Positions 45,640 to 60,520 of a stretch of DNA of 64,000 nt are shown piece by piece (within the stretch, counting starts at the first letter, position 1; every line of letters starts with the position of its first letter). The DNA lies in NCBI RefSeq assembly GCF_021018895.1, contig NC_079381.1, positions 14,018,501-14,082,500 on the forward strand. The letters are read 5' to 3'. This stretch comes from Seriola aureovittata (lineage: Eukaryota > Chordata > Actinopteri > Carangiformes > Carangidae). Below the pieces are notes generated by a model that had not been told where the DNA came from, searched no databases, and saw only the letters and a list, made by a program, of their open reading frames with translations. A program made the position numbers and the translations under genes.

Positions 45640-46020
45640 AATTAAGGCATGCTTAACACAGTCTGGGCTCATGCACCCTACATCCACCCGTATCCATAGC
45701 CATATTCCTTTGAAATATGATGTCCTAAAGATGGAGCCATATTTATTCTCGATGGTGCGTTTTGAATCCCTGAGATATTTTAAAATGGGGCATCTGTCCT
45801 GTGGCCTGCTCAGCCATCTGGATAAGACGGGACAGGGAGAAGATGTTAATGCACTTCGTGATGAGAAAGGAGGACGACACCTTTGACCTTCCCTAGCCTT
45901 TGACCTCTGCAGCCGATATGGAGCCACTGACGCTATGGGTTTCCTATATCTAGCATATGCTGGCCAGGCCGATATGTTAAAAGAAATTCCTCATTTGCCA
46001 CACACTGTTTATATAGCCGC
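45640..46020. promoter_or_regulatory. Enhancer-like unique block
   Basis: Unique sequence with two direct ACCTTTGACCTTCC/GCCTTTGACCTCTG motifs (nuclear-receptor or LEF/TCF type) around 45880-45910. Conservation not tested. Confidence 0.25.
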
Positions 46021-46591
46021 TCCCTCATGTTGTAAACAGCCAGGCTGTAAGAAAAATAGATATTTACTTCACAGGCTTTCTATTTGATTAGAGAAAGAAA
46101 AATTGACATGCATATCGGATATGTTTGCTGCGCTTATTGCCACAAATGCTAATGAAGAACGGGCTGTAGATACCTGAAGAGTGTGTACAACGTAGGCATC
46201 GAGTTGAAATTTGTATGTATACTGTAGTAACTTCTGTAATCATTCCCTTACATGTGCATAGGCGCATGCACACCCAGCAGAGATTGGGTGTGCACATTTT
46301 CGCCAACCCAACAGAGGTTCAGTTACATATCACAGAAGCTCAGGTCCACTGCTATGTAAGAAGATCTGACCCTAAATCACTGCTGCATTTCCAGGAACCA
46401 CCACTAGAGTGACAGAGAGGGGGAAAAAAAAAAGCTGCTGTAGGACTCAATGTTCTTCCTCCTTGTATGATGGCTGTGACTCCTTCAGTAGCAGTTTCTC
46501 AGTACATTGACATTTATATACTGTTTCCCTTGGGGTGCAGCCAGGGAGCCCAAGGTGGCTGGAGTCCAGGGGCGGTGACTGGTCTGAAGGT

Positions 46592-46617
46592 GGGGGGGGG
46601 GGGGGGGGGGGGGGGGG
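46592..46617 (+). repeat. G26 homopolymer
   Basis: An uninterrupted run of 26 G on the plus strand. Its length may be affected by sequencing. Confidence 0.9.
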
Positions 46618-49600
46618 TTGATCTCTTTACATGTGAACCCATGGTAGCTGAGCCCTTGTCAATAGCAGCCTATGGGCAATGACAGATCACTTTTCTACAC
46701 TGAAATTTAATTAGAAATTAGAGTGCACATCACCTCTGACCTCTAATCCTGCTCTGCTCTTGTCATGAGAAGGAATTCCGAGCATATTTATTTGTGAACT
46801 GGGACCACCGTTTGCCATCCAACGTAAAATAATAATGCCCCAATGAAGCTGTAGGAGCTGATGTTATGATGGGAAAATCCATGGGAATGACAAGGATGGC
46901 AAGAATCAATCAATTCAGGGCGCACTTGGGTTTATGCAAAATGTCGTTAAAAAGTTGAATTAATAAAAAAAAAAAGAAAAAAGACTGTATTAATCACATA
47001 TCCTTTAATGAGTTATACAAGAAGACTTAATCAAGGTCACGAGACAATTAATTGAAAAAAGAAAAGCCCCTGCATTTTTTATTTAAACCCTCAGCTTGTG
47101 AGCTTTATGAGATGTTATTTTTGACATTGTGTCCTAGTTCAAATGCAAAAACTGAAATCACACGTCACAATAGAGGGAATTTTTCATTGACCACAAATAG
47201 CAAGTAGCGAGTTTTGGCTAATAAAGAATTGTGCTGAAGCCCCTGAGGGTTTATTCTCTTTTAATTTAATGTGTTGTTAGCTAGATTCAGATAAGCTACT
47301 TAGACAAAGAAGAAAGAAAAGGTAGCTGTCAGTCAACAACAGTAGTCCCTCCACTTCCTGCACACATCCCGTCATAGAACTGATAGCTGGCTGTCCAGGA
47401 TGCAGTTCCAGTCATATGGCCGGTCCTGTGTGCTAAACATTGACCTTGCGACCTCTGCTCATGACCCCTGACCTGTGATGTTGACCCCTTGTCCAGGGGG
47501 ATGGGTCTCTTATATATCTCAACTGGCCTTGTCCATTGACTACCTGCCAGGCACCTGCTCTGAGAAATGAAGCCAAGGCGAATGCCTCTCTTGGGAGCCT
47601 TTTGGGCTCAGCAGACAACAAGGCCTGGCCTCAGCCCTGCATTTGAATAGGCTTTGAGTGGCCCTGGTAAACCAATCTCCCTAATTATCTATTGAAAGAA
47701 CATTCTTTTTCCTTGCCCAGTCATTACCTTGATTTCAATTGCTGAAAAGTAACATGGAGGAGCTAAAAATGAAAAGAATGGGTAGGGGGTGGAAAAACAT
47801 ACATGCATGCTTGTGCACACTCACGCACACTTGGAAGATATATAGAAACACAAAAGATGATGTCTTCCTGATTTCATTAAGGTTAATTGTAGGTCAGAGG
47901 GAGCAGATTTGGAATATAAATCCACAATACGGGCGCAGGTCAAGGCAATGAAGAGAAATTAAACATGAAAATATGTCCTTAAGCTGCAACAAAATCTGCT
48001 GTCAGGGCAGGTTGCCGGAGCATGTGATTGGTTTGCCCCCAAATCATTACTCCATGTCAAACTAAAGTGGTCTGAGTTTAAGTAAACTCTTGGTGATGCT
48101 TGCATGTGGTGACATCTAGCTTCCCATTCACACAGAGTATCAAAAAGCTCATATCGTCTTTTCCCCACACAAAGAACAGAAGAAGAGAATATGATTCTAA
48201 GTATTTCTGAAATGAGTAAATACATCACACAAATGCAAAAAGTGAAGTAAGAGTGGTAGATACAAAAGTACAGCGGATAAGTGTCCATGCATCACACACT
48301 GATTTTTTTTTTCAGGGTGTCAGACAGAGGTGATCCTTCTGTTTCCTCAGTCATAGGGTGAAGAGATCACCCATAGTTCATGCATCATCCAAGTATCGTA
48401 TGATATTTGAATGATGCATGAACCTCACAAGATGCACATGATTGGCATGTTTTCAGTGGAGAGTTGGGTTTCCTGGTGTTACGTACCCCCTGAAATGACA
48501 CAGTGGAAGCACTAACATCACACAAAGACGCTGATGCCAACGATGTTTCTATGGCGCTTTGATAGTGTTCTGTTCTCATGGACAGTTACAGTAGAGTCTA
48601 ATGTCCGGATTATTCAGGGATATATCTGATCATCGATGGCAGTGTGAGGTAAACTTTGTTTAGCCGTTTGTCTCAGTTCTTTGAACATTTTGTAAATTAT
48701 ACTTTTTTGAGCTGCATATATTGCGTTACCTTTTTCTTAATCATGTTCCAAATATCAGCAGAAGCCAAAACAAACCACTTGGAAAAAAATGAAAACAAAA
48801 AACAGAACCATTCACTGCATTTTGTGAAGAGTTTCAACAGGAGTTTTTAATAGATGAATTTTGTCTCTGTGCATCGGTTACCATAGTTGAGGCTATCTAC
48901 ATGCTGTACCACTGGGTCAAGAGCATGGAGATAGTCACTCAAGAGTAGGCTCTTGGGGCTCTAGGGCTGTTCTCAGAAAGCACTCAAGGCTTGCATGCAG
49001 TCACCATGTAGTGGAGGAGATAAGAGGGGACAGAGTTACCCTTTGAAACTAAATATAGCTCATGACAAGCAGCATTTAGGTTGTCTTGTGCCCCTAACGT
49101 CTCTGTTTTTTTTTTTTACCAATTATTCTTCTAGTGTTGTGTGAGTAACTTGCTACGAGACTCCGTGTTGGCTGAAGTGTTTTAACATCTGCTATTGAAA
49201 ACAAAAAGGGGTACAGAGGTACAACAGCACAGGGCGGATTTGATCCCAGGGCCAGGAACAGATAGCATGTAAGGTTTACTGCGGAAATCTGTGTCTTGGC
49301 TGTGGAATCTGTCATTGTGAAATTTTCTGAAGAGACCATGCGGTCAAATTTTTATTCATAACGCAATATCACAAATTGCATCTGTATTGCATCTAACGCC
49401 TTCTGTCCTGAGACCCCTTGGAGGAGAGATTTTTGCAGTAAATTAATAAATTACTTCAGTAAATTAATATATTTAACTTAGGATAGCAGTACGAAAAGAT
49501 TATACAATCTAAAAAAAATGTTTTGAAATCTTCTCAGCTTTTTAAGTACTGTAAAATAGACTGAACGGCATGTTGAGATGCAGGTTTGTGCTGCTGTGGC

Positions 49601-50988
49601 GTGGTTGGCAGTTTTCAGACATCCTCTCTTTGAACTCCTCTGGACGTCTGTCTATCTTAAGTTCTTTAATCTCCACCGGTCTGTCTGCTGCAACAGCGGC
49701 ACCTCTAAATCTCTTCCCATCTTTAGCCTCTGACTGTCCACACTCTGTGATCTCAGAACACACACGCACACACATATCAAGTCCACTTTACAACCTTCTG
49801 TGTCCTCTTCCTCATAAAACCCCCTACTTAATGGTCCAATACTCCATGTGTATGTGATTGTTCAGTGTGATGAACAGGTAGACAAAAATCTCTTTACATT
49901 TTAGAATTTGTCCCGTTGCCATCATCAGTAATGTTACTAATTATGACTAAAATAGATGAAGTGCTCACATATAGACCTAGTCTATCTCTAATAATCTTTG
50001 TGGAATCATGGGTCTGTCCAAGAGCTGTAGTCTGACCTCTTTACATTAACGATTAATTGGCCTACATGAGCATAGTTTGGGACTAATTATCTGGTGTTAA
50101 GAGTTTACAGAGTAGATCTTAATCATCATCTCACCAACCTGATCTGAGCTTTTTAACGCTTTTTTAATATTTAAAACTGGACTTCTGGTCCTAAAGAGTG
50201 TGTGTGTGTGTGTTGTTTACACTGTGGTGAGGCTTAATGGATGTGATTAAGAAGATGTTTCTGTGTTTTCAGTGAACAATAATTTACATTTTATTGATAT
50301 ATGATTATGCATTAACTAAATATAGGAGATCCTGATGATTTTTTTGATTCTGCAAAACATAGCCTACACAATTATGTATCCATAGGTTTTTTTTCTTTAG
50401 GTTTTTTTTATTTTTCAAATTTCATTGTGATTTTAAGAAGTCATATATTAGACATATACACAATCCTCTTTTTCTCACCATATCTCCTTCCCTGATGCCC
50501 AAACATGAACAGAATGAACCATCTCTCCTCTAAGCAAAGTCGTTCCAATATTCATATGACCACAAATCTTTTATGAACGCCTACAGTCATACTTGATCCA
50601 TCGTTACCTTTGACCTCTGGTCAAGGCCTCTGACCCCCACCAGAAAAAAAGGCTGCCAGGCTTCATAAGCTGGAGTTGCAGTGGTCAAAATAACAAAACC
50701 ATATTGTGATGTGGTGATGTTCTCAGCAAGATGTGACCATACTCACAGCCCCAGTGTGGCTCCTGTCAGGAACAATAAGCATGTGCGTTTCAGCTCTTTC
50801 CCCTCACAGATATCTCTTATGGAGCCCGCAGGCTCCTGTCCTCCGCACCAGCACACACACACACCACACGGCCGACATCAAACAGCTAAGGCCAAGCAGA
50901 CCACTCCTGCTCACATCACGCTGAGAGGCTTGGTGCACATATAAATATTTCCTCACATTTGTACATGCATACTCTTTTGTGTAAAATG

Positions 50989-51035
<47 letters not shown>

Positions 51036-51628
51036 TTGTGGGGTTCCAACCATCTCAGGATTAGACCCATCGGCTCGCTACGTCAGCCTTCAGAGGTGCT
51101 TCAATAATCTCTCTGTAGAGCTTCCTCAGTCACATCATTTATCTTCCAGGCCAAAACCACTTCAAGGAGGCGCATGGTGCTGAGGTCAGTGGAGGGGTGG
51201 GTTTGCAGACACAAGGGTAAAGATGTAGAGACACGAGAGAGGGATGTGCTTACAGTGTTATAGTTATAACTGCAATATATAATTATCAGAGGCTACCAAA
51301 TGTCTAGGCTTTTATTTTGAAAGCCACATGAACCAATTTATCAAAGTTGCCATTGTGAAGTATTTCATTAAAAGGCTGACGCACTGTGAAAACTTTCCAT
51401 TGCCAATACGACATTTTTTCCCAGTGAATAATTTTTTTTATAATAATAATAATAATAATAATGAGAGCTCTTTTTTTTTCAATGTTTTAATCGTGTAAAC
51501 TTGTGCTAGTTACATGTGATGCAGTCGTGTACATGCATGAATTAGTTCTGTTTTTTTGAGTGTTTGAATCAGTGACCTATATCCTTTATTCACAAATGAA
51601 TTGGATGTCACCGTGTCATTCAGGGAGC

Positions 51629-51702
51629 AAGTATTTGGTTCAGTTGGATTCTTTCATTCAGAAATGGTAAGTATTTGGTTTGGTGAATTTCCTTTCATTC
51701 AT
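51629..51702 (+). repeat. Two-copy tandem duplication, unit about 40 bp
   Basis: AAGTATTTGGTTCAGTTGGA and AAGTATTTGGTTTGGTGAAT begin the two copies, and each runs on to TTTCATTCA. A more degenerate third copy may precede them. Confidence 0.7.
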
Positions 51703-52185
51703 GAACTAGATTCCCCTCCTTTACGCCAGACTCAGTCCTCCCAAAGGAATAAAAAAAAAAAAAGCTTTGTCTTTTCCATGCTTTGTCAGAGCTGTAATGA
51801 AATCCATTCCGCCCTGGCAATATTTCAAACTGATCCACCAGGAAAAAAACAACAAAAAAATGTACAATTCTAGATTAAGATTAACTTTCATGAAGCAATA
51901 AGTCAGTATTCGGTGGCTAAACATTTCCATGTATAACACATTCCAGCAGCTGCTTCACAGCTCTCTGGTTTGTTTGTGTTTTTGAATTGATTTGATTTAT
52001 TTGACGGACATGTTCAATTGAAAGATTTGTTCAAGAGTCAGACCTCCATACTCAGTATATTTTCATAAAATTCACTTTTCTTCGAAATAGGATCATTTAG
52101 CTGCGGCATCACATCAGTCACTGATGCTCCTTGCTCTCCCTGTAACTGTATGGACTGTTGAGAGCACTGTGAAACTTTTCTTACC

Positions 52186-53309
<1,124 letters not shown>

Positions 53310-53397
<88 letters not shown>

Positions 53398-53398
53398 A

Positions 53399-53461
<63 letters not shown>
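53310..53461. repeat. Long (CA)n array with CAGACA and CATACA variants
   Basis: About 152 bp, with two AGAC interruptions near 53391-53401 and one AT near 53432. Confidence 0.97.
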
Positions 53462-53464
<3 letters not shown>

Positions 53465-53801
53465 CCTTGACCCACGTTTTGCAGGACCCCTTAACTGCTG
53501 GTGTGCAGGCCAGTCGTGGGAGGACAAAGACACAACACAGAGATACATTAGAGAAAATCACTTCCCCCCCTCTTCGGCTAACCATGGCTCTGGGAAGTCG
53601 GATAATTCTTCCGTGACACTCTGTGTTCCTCTAATATTTAAATATATTATGTATGCAATATGTACAGAACACATATTGTGTACAGTCCGTGTCCACTTCT
53701 GCATCTTGTTCTATTGAGTTCAAGACAAACAGTATGTGTTTGTTTGCAAAATCAGCAGTTGGACATAGTTTTTTAAAGAGAGGACATGCATCACACATTA
53801 A

Positions 53802-54603
53802 AGGGGTATTTCAACCAAATTACAAACCACATAGTTATTGATAGTTAATTGGCTTTATTTTGAAATAAGGGAATTCTCCCACTTCTTAAACTATTTGTAT
53901 ATCATGCTTTTGCTACATAGCCAATGTTAGCATTAACAGCTGTTTACTTACTAGTCTTGCCAAGAGCTTCAGCCATCTTTGTATTTACAAGACAAGAGGT
54001 TATGATATGCCCTCTGAGCAGTACTACTTCTTTAGGGCAGCTTGGACGCTACAGTGACTCAATATATCAAAAAGAGACGAGATGGGCGGACTGGGCTAGA
54101 GCTAACTGGTTGGTAACTACAGTAAAAAGAAAAGAAATAATAGAACCGCTGGAGACGGCTCTTGGCGAGTGAAGTTTGATGCTGAACTTGCGAGGTTTCT
54201 CCTAGACTGGTAAATAAACAGCTGTTAATGCTAATGTTGGCTATGCAGCAATAGCAAACCTTACAAATAGCTCCTTTTAAGCGTAATAAACCTGTGACAG
54301 GGTTGATTTTCTTCGCTCGAGAAAACATTGGACATTGGAGATCCATTTCCCAGGGCAGTGACTATTTCAGCAGAAAGTAGTTCCAATAAAAACTTACACC
54401 AGGACATTGTTTCTGGAAAGACGATTTGCTGTTGATTCTCTTTTTTTCACTGTAACAGCACAGACAATTATATTACTCTCCATTGTTTTAGGATGGCGCC
54501 AGATATCTCATAGATAAATATCTAAAAAAATCTGCAAATAAATCCAGAACTGTCGTAACGGCTACATACCTTTCCCTTTTTGTAATTTGGGTGAACTGGC
54601 CCT
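53802..54603. mobile_element. Foldback MITE with TTAA target-site duplications
   Basis: An 802-bp element flanked by TTAA (53798-53801 and 54604-54607). Its ends form terminal inverted repeats: left AGGGGTATTTCAACCAAATT, right (reversed) AGGGCCAGTTCACCCAAATT, about 20 of 25 matching. A second pair of inverted arms lies inside (53891-53957 against 54204-54270), containing the shared core AAACAGCTGTTAATGCTAA. There is no transposase ORF. The TTAA duplication and AGGG ends suggest a Kolobok- or piggyBac-mobilised element. The GTTCACCCAAATTAC end is familiar from many teleost repeats. Confidence 0.8.
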
Positions 54604-55127
54604 TTAACGATCCTACTAGGCAGAAAACAAATTCAGCCTACATGTGAAGAAGAAGACGGAGATGGATAGAGGCTATGACAACACTAAAAATGAAAAATTA
54701 GTAGTCATGTGCCAAATGTGTTAGCGGATCTCTCTGTTCACACCTCTGGTTCAAGGCCTCTGCTTCACAGCCTCCTGGCCTGTTTAGTCAGCCCTTCTCC
54801 CACATGCATGCACACATCCACACACTTTCATTTTCTCCATCGCCTCCAATATCCCTTTTCCTGATTCCTTCCTTCCTGTGAAGCTTTGACTGAAAAGTGC
54901 TGCTCTGTCGTGTAGTAACATTTGCACACAGGTCCTGCGGGTGGGGGGGGACACACACGCGGCTACATCCCTGAGAGCTGTGTGTTTCTCACTCTCGGCT
55001 GTGGATCGGTACTCAGGGTTTACACAGGGGGCAAAGGTGTTAATGCTACATGCTTTAAAGAAGTACAAGATGTCTTCACTTCAGCTCTAACAGGCACCCT
55101 GGGTAAAAGCTGGAACTAATCTGAGAG

Positions 55128-55408
<281 letters not shown>

Positions 55409-55859
55409 AGAAAGAGAGTACCAAGATGAAAAGTATTCAAAGCAGAGGGATCGGAGGTGCACTCACAGCCTGACAATAGTAAATATGGCCGACATTATTT
55501 CTGTAGTGCCACGGTTTCTCTCTGTGTTTACAAAAGAGAGGGGCTTCCACTTCCTTGCTTTCTCTGTGATTCTATTTGTGCTGCTATAGTCCAAACAAGG
55601 CCAATTATTCTGCCCTGTGAGCATGCAGCGACATTGAAATAGCTCAGGTTGATGTTTAGCTGCCAATTAATATTTTAATAGACAGCAAATATTTCTGTAA
55701 TTGCATTAATTTCACATTTAAATGTATACATGGTCAGAAATATATTATTTATGATTATCTTTACCTATAGTAGTCATATAGGCTACTGTAATTTTTTATT
55801 TAACATACTTTGTATCATATCTTGCTCTTTACCTTACTTTAATTTGCTCTATAGTCTGC

Positions 55860-56310
55860 TCCAGTGATCTTTATTGCTTGCATGAGAAGAACTGTCTCAT
55901 TATTTGCACGCTGAGTAATCTTTTTAAAGCCTAATTGATTACGTGCTTATGATCAACTGCTGAGATTGTAAGGGTTTGTAGAGATGTATGGATTCCTAAC
56001 TTAATCTTTGGCCACGAGTGACAAAGTATATTGTGTGTTTGCTTTTTTGGCATTAATATCAACCACCCAAAATAAGCTGGTTGCGCATTTAGTTCTGCAA
56101 AACTCGGCTTAGGTCATAGCATTGGTAATGAATGAAAACACATTTGCGAGCAAATCAATTTTTATAACCTTTGTGTGTTTATTAGATATTCTGAGGCAAA
56201 TGCAATAAAACGGCCAGAGCCAATATTATATGCCATGAAAGGTGGTGGAACAATTCCAAACAGAAATGTCACCTCTACAGACCGAGCACAAATACTCTAC
56301 ATGAAAGGAG
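55860..56310. promoter_or_regulatory. Enhancer-like unique block
   Basis: Unique AT-biased sequence with CCTAATTGATTACGTGCTTA, GCATTAATATCAACCACC and GGTAATGAATGAAAAC. Rich in homeodomain cores and free of simple repeats. Conservation not tested. Confidence 0.25.
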
Positions 56311-58399
56311 GCTTGGAATCGAAATGGTGTGTTTACGAGTGAATATGTTTGATTAAACCCATACAGTTCTGAAAATGACAAAATGTGCTGTGCATTTTCT
56401 TTTTTTTTTTTTTTTTGCAGGGATGGAAGCAGACGCAGACATACACATGCAGCCTCTTACTCTAAACATACATGCACACAAACACAGTCACACACACGTC
56501 GTCCTCCCTTCTACAGCCAAGGGAAGTAATGAAAACAAATGGCAGAGTTCTATTCCCGCTGGGACCTGAGGAGGAACTTAGTCATCAAGCTAATTTTATT
56601 CTTGTCTGGCCCAGAGACTCCATTTCCTCTGGGTGTTTTTACAAACGCCGGGCTGCACCACGCCATCGCCCAGTGATGGATATGAGGGCCTGATGGCCGG
56701 ATGGCAGATGCTGGCCCTGTAACTCAAGCTCCAAACACTCGCTGATGACCCCCCTTACACCCCGTGCGTTCCTCACTCAATGCGATGTTGCTGCTTTGGT
56801 GTGCACATGAAAACTTGTACTTTCCAAACAGATTGCGCTTTTTTTCTAGATCAAAGATACGGTTATTGTTTAGTGTTACATGAGCATGCATTGTATGAAC
56901 ACTGAAAGCCAAAATAGTACCATATACACAATACAGAACTGATTCATGACAATGCAGTCAGCAATGACTTGTGCTATAATTCACTTTAAAGGAACATTTT
57001 TCACAGCTCTTATATTTGGTATAGACTTATTTTTTATCATTAGGTAGTTCTGCTAATCCAACTGTTTTGACTGATTTTCTATCTTTCTGTCATTAGAAAA
57101 TATTCTCTATCACTATTTTGGAAAAACAAAGATTAAAAAGAAGTAAAAATACCACCCTAAACTATAATCAATCACTGCAATGTCAGGGCATTGAATTTCA
57201 GCATGGCAAAGACGCACTTTGCCATAGTAAAGCTCGAGCTAAATATCCTAAACAAATCACAGCTATAGTTGAATGTGTAACGTCATTAGTTACAGTAAGT
57301 CTGCTAATCATGTAGTTGGGTTATGACCTCTTTCGTATTACAAAATTGTAAAGTACGTCTGATTACCTCCGCTTTTGCTTCCCTTGTATGTTATGAGCGA
57401 GACTCATGTTACAGGCAGTGGCAACTTGTAGGTTCGCAGCTTAAGCGTCGAGAGCTCTCCTTTCTGCTGCAGGCCACTGAGGAGAAATTTCAAAGGGCTG
57501 CTTAAGCCTGCAACAAATTCATTTATCACATAAATTGTCGCTATACTTTTTTTTTTTTAATCCTGCAGTTTCAAGGCAGACATATTTTAGTAAGAGTTTC
57601 CCAGATATATATGTATATGGGGGAGTGATTGCTTCTGACAAAAAGCAGATCATAGTCAGGCATCATTTCAAAACAATAAACAATCAAATCCAATCCAACG
57701 CTATTCAAGTGTGTATACGGCTGCGATACATATTCAGAAAACTTAAACTTTAGTTTTTTCCCGCAACTTCTTTTGTTAAAAATGTTGAAGTACACATCTG
57801 AGCTACGTTGCAGCGTAAACATTTTCCCCTCTTCTTTAAAATATAATGTTTAACAGCATATGGTATGATCTATTTCTCAGAAATTCAGGCATAATGGGTT
57901 GTTACACTTTCTGTAAAAGGCTATGCAGAACAGGGAGCCTATTCTTTAGAACTGCATGGATTAATAATGAATGCTAAAAACTCTAATTTTGCCTGAAGTT
58001 GTGGCTCAAGAGGGAGAGGGCATGTCACAATGCGTAATTGGGTTAGCTGGATTAGTTGGATCAGTATTACATCTTCCCATCCTTGCTCGCACCAAAGTCC
58101 CATTCTGCAACATGCGCACAGCTGGGAGCGGAGGACACATGGGACAAAGCAGAAAGAAAGCCAAATGGCCTCCTGTTCCAACTCCTCCGTTACCAGCTTG
58201 AAGCCTTCATTCCACGGCACCCTGCATGGATTATTCAGTGACTGTACCCTTTTAGTCTTGGCTGTGGCCCGCAACAGCAAAAAGAACCTTATTGTTGTTG
58301 ATTTGTTGGTACGCAACAACTTTCAGGAGAGAAGGGAAACATTAAAAAGCAATTAATATACTGGAGTGCGAAGGAAGAGAGGAGTCGCCCTGGCCTCCA

Positions 58400-58810
58400 G
58401 TGGGACTGGCGTTATGTGCAGCACGACCTGAAAATACAGAAAAACATGGAAAAGATGGCTTTTAGTGTGACTTCTGCTCATCCCTGCAGATGGATGAGTG
58501 ACGGGAGGCAGCGAGGGGACAAACAAAGGCAGTTTACGATCAGCATAATCAATGTGACATCAGCACAGCAACATAATGCGCGGGGGTTGTGGAGTGGAGC
58601 GGGGCTGGAGCACAAGATGCTCATTTTGATAAAAAACTCCGACTTGTTCCTTTGCGATTACACCTTCCTGATCTTTTGCCTGAAAGAAGAAGTTTTTTCT
58701 CAGGCTTTTACCACCCGTCAAAGAAGCCTTAACTTAATGGCAGGATATCAGTGGCACCCACTTAAAAAGCATTTGAGTATGCATTTAAATTTCAAGCTGA
58801 CAGGCTCAGC
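58400..58810. promoter_or_regulatory. Enhancer-like unique block
   Basis: Unique sequence with GGACAAACAAAGGCAG (SOX-like), ATCAGCATAATCAATG and GTATGCATTTAAATTTC. A 139-codon open frame crosses it but has no protein-family signature. Conservation not tested. Confidence 0.25.
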
Positions 58811-60491
58811 ACAGGCCTTCTGTGCTTTATTGTAAAGGAAGTGCTGCTCTTTCTGTTTCTCCACTTGATTGTTACCCACAACTCATCATAAAACGGAGAA
58901 CCCTGGCTCGAGATTAAAGGTATCTCACACTACTTGAATAGACCCAATGGCAGATTAAGTAGAATTATGTTTTCTGTAAAAAGCACATGAGCATCTTCAC
59001 ATTTTTATTAGTGGTTTTTCCAGATGTATGGCAGAGCTATCAATTAGGCAGGCTGAGCATTTTTCGTTCTCTTCAAAAGTGTCTTACTGGACATTTACCA
59101 CTCTTCAACAGATGGACAATAGGTGCGTGTTGTGCTGTATAAAGCACTTACACTGTGTGTTCTGAAGCACCTTGTGCCTCAAGTAATCCTCAAGTGTTCA
59201 AAGATTGTTTTGTTTTTTTGTTTTTTTCAAATATGTCAAAATGATGAGGTTTTTCCAAGATTTTTTTTCTTGTTTGTCATTGAAACGGTCTATAACCAGC
59301 ACCACTCCCACTGACACACGCACACATACACACAGACGGAGTGAGGTGTTTACGAAACAAGTTTTTGTTGGTCCCTCTTACTCTCTCTAACCATTCATTT
59401 GGTCCAAGGCTAAGAAGAGGAGGAGGGCGTCACTTCTAGGGGAACCACTCAAATCTGGCATACTTCTGCCATTACAATAAAGGAAGACGAAATCAATTTG
59501 AACTGTGTTTCTCTCTGTAGTGGTCATGGATTATTTGAGAACAACCAAGGTAAATGCGCCCGACAACAATGCAGGCCTGAAAGAAGATGCATTGTGAGCA
59601 ACGTAGAATGGTTAGCCTTGGTCAGAACACCATGGTAACAGGGCACATAGAGCTGATAGTGATATTTAAAATCCAATCTTAGAACGTGAATATGACAGAA
59701 ATTGGAAACTGAATGAAAGGAAAAAATATCAGTGAAGGGTCGCCATTATTGCATGACTGTGTTACAAAATACTAGTATAGTAAGCAGAAATCCTACTACA
59801 AATCTAAATTTTGACAATTTAATAGTACTAGTACACTCAATAATGGCACAAGCTGCACAACATACACCAGTGCTTCAATCCTAACATCCAACTAAGCTCA
59901 TGGACAACTCATTTCATTTTTTTTTTTTCTTCCTGCTTGAACTACATGATGTGACATGTGTTGGGCCTGTGCACCAAAGCCCAGGTGTCATGGCAGCTAC
60001 GCTATGGCTTTTTTCCTGCTACAAAACTCGTTCATCATCCAAAGGGGCCTGTTGGGTTTTTATCTCTGCCTGGCTTACTTTGAAGCACTTGATCCTCCGT
60101 CATGTCTGGCATTTGGGGCTCATTGTGTCATGGATGAGGTCACGGGGAGGGCAGCATCACTGGCTGCTCTTCCTCCTCCAATCCATTCATCTTAGTCTGT
60201 CTAGACTCCATATTCCCTGTGATATTAGATAGACGGCGAGATAGAGAAACAGGAAGAGAGATAGAAAGACACATGGATGGAGAGACAACAAGGGGGGAGT
60301 GAGTGAGGAGGGGTGGTGGTGGCGGGGTGCATTGGAGGTGGGGGGGCGGTGCAGGCAGGCAGACAGACAGACAGTGCCAGGCAGAGCTGAATCAATTAAG
60401 GCACATCAAATCAAGAATTCATGCACGCCGAAAGTGACAAATATTGGCTGAGGCGGTCAAAGCTGTCAGGGCCTTGACATAGCTTACCCCC

Positions 60492-60520
60492 CATCATCAT
60501 CATCATCATCATCATCATCA
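60492..60520. repeat. (CAT)n trinucleotide repeat
   Basis: Nine to ten CAT units. Confidence 0.95.

Noticed and set aside
56985..57010. TTTAAAGGAACATTTTTCAC, reminiscent of the TTAA-MITE terminus.
   Set aside because: No matching opposite end was found, and the similarity is only about ten bases.
58416..58835. 139-codon plus-strand ORF.
   Set aside because: No recognisable domain, no splice or promoter context; treated as chance or non-coding constraint.
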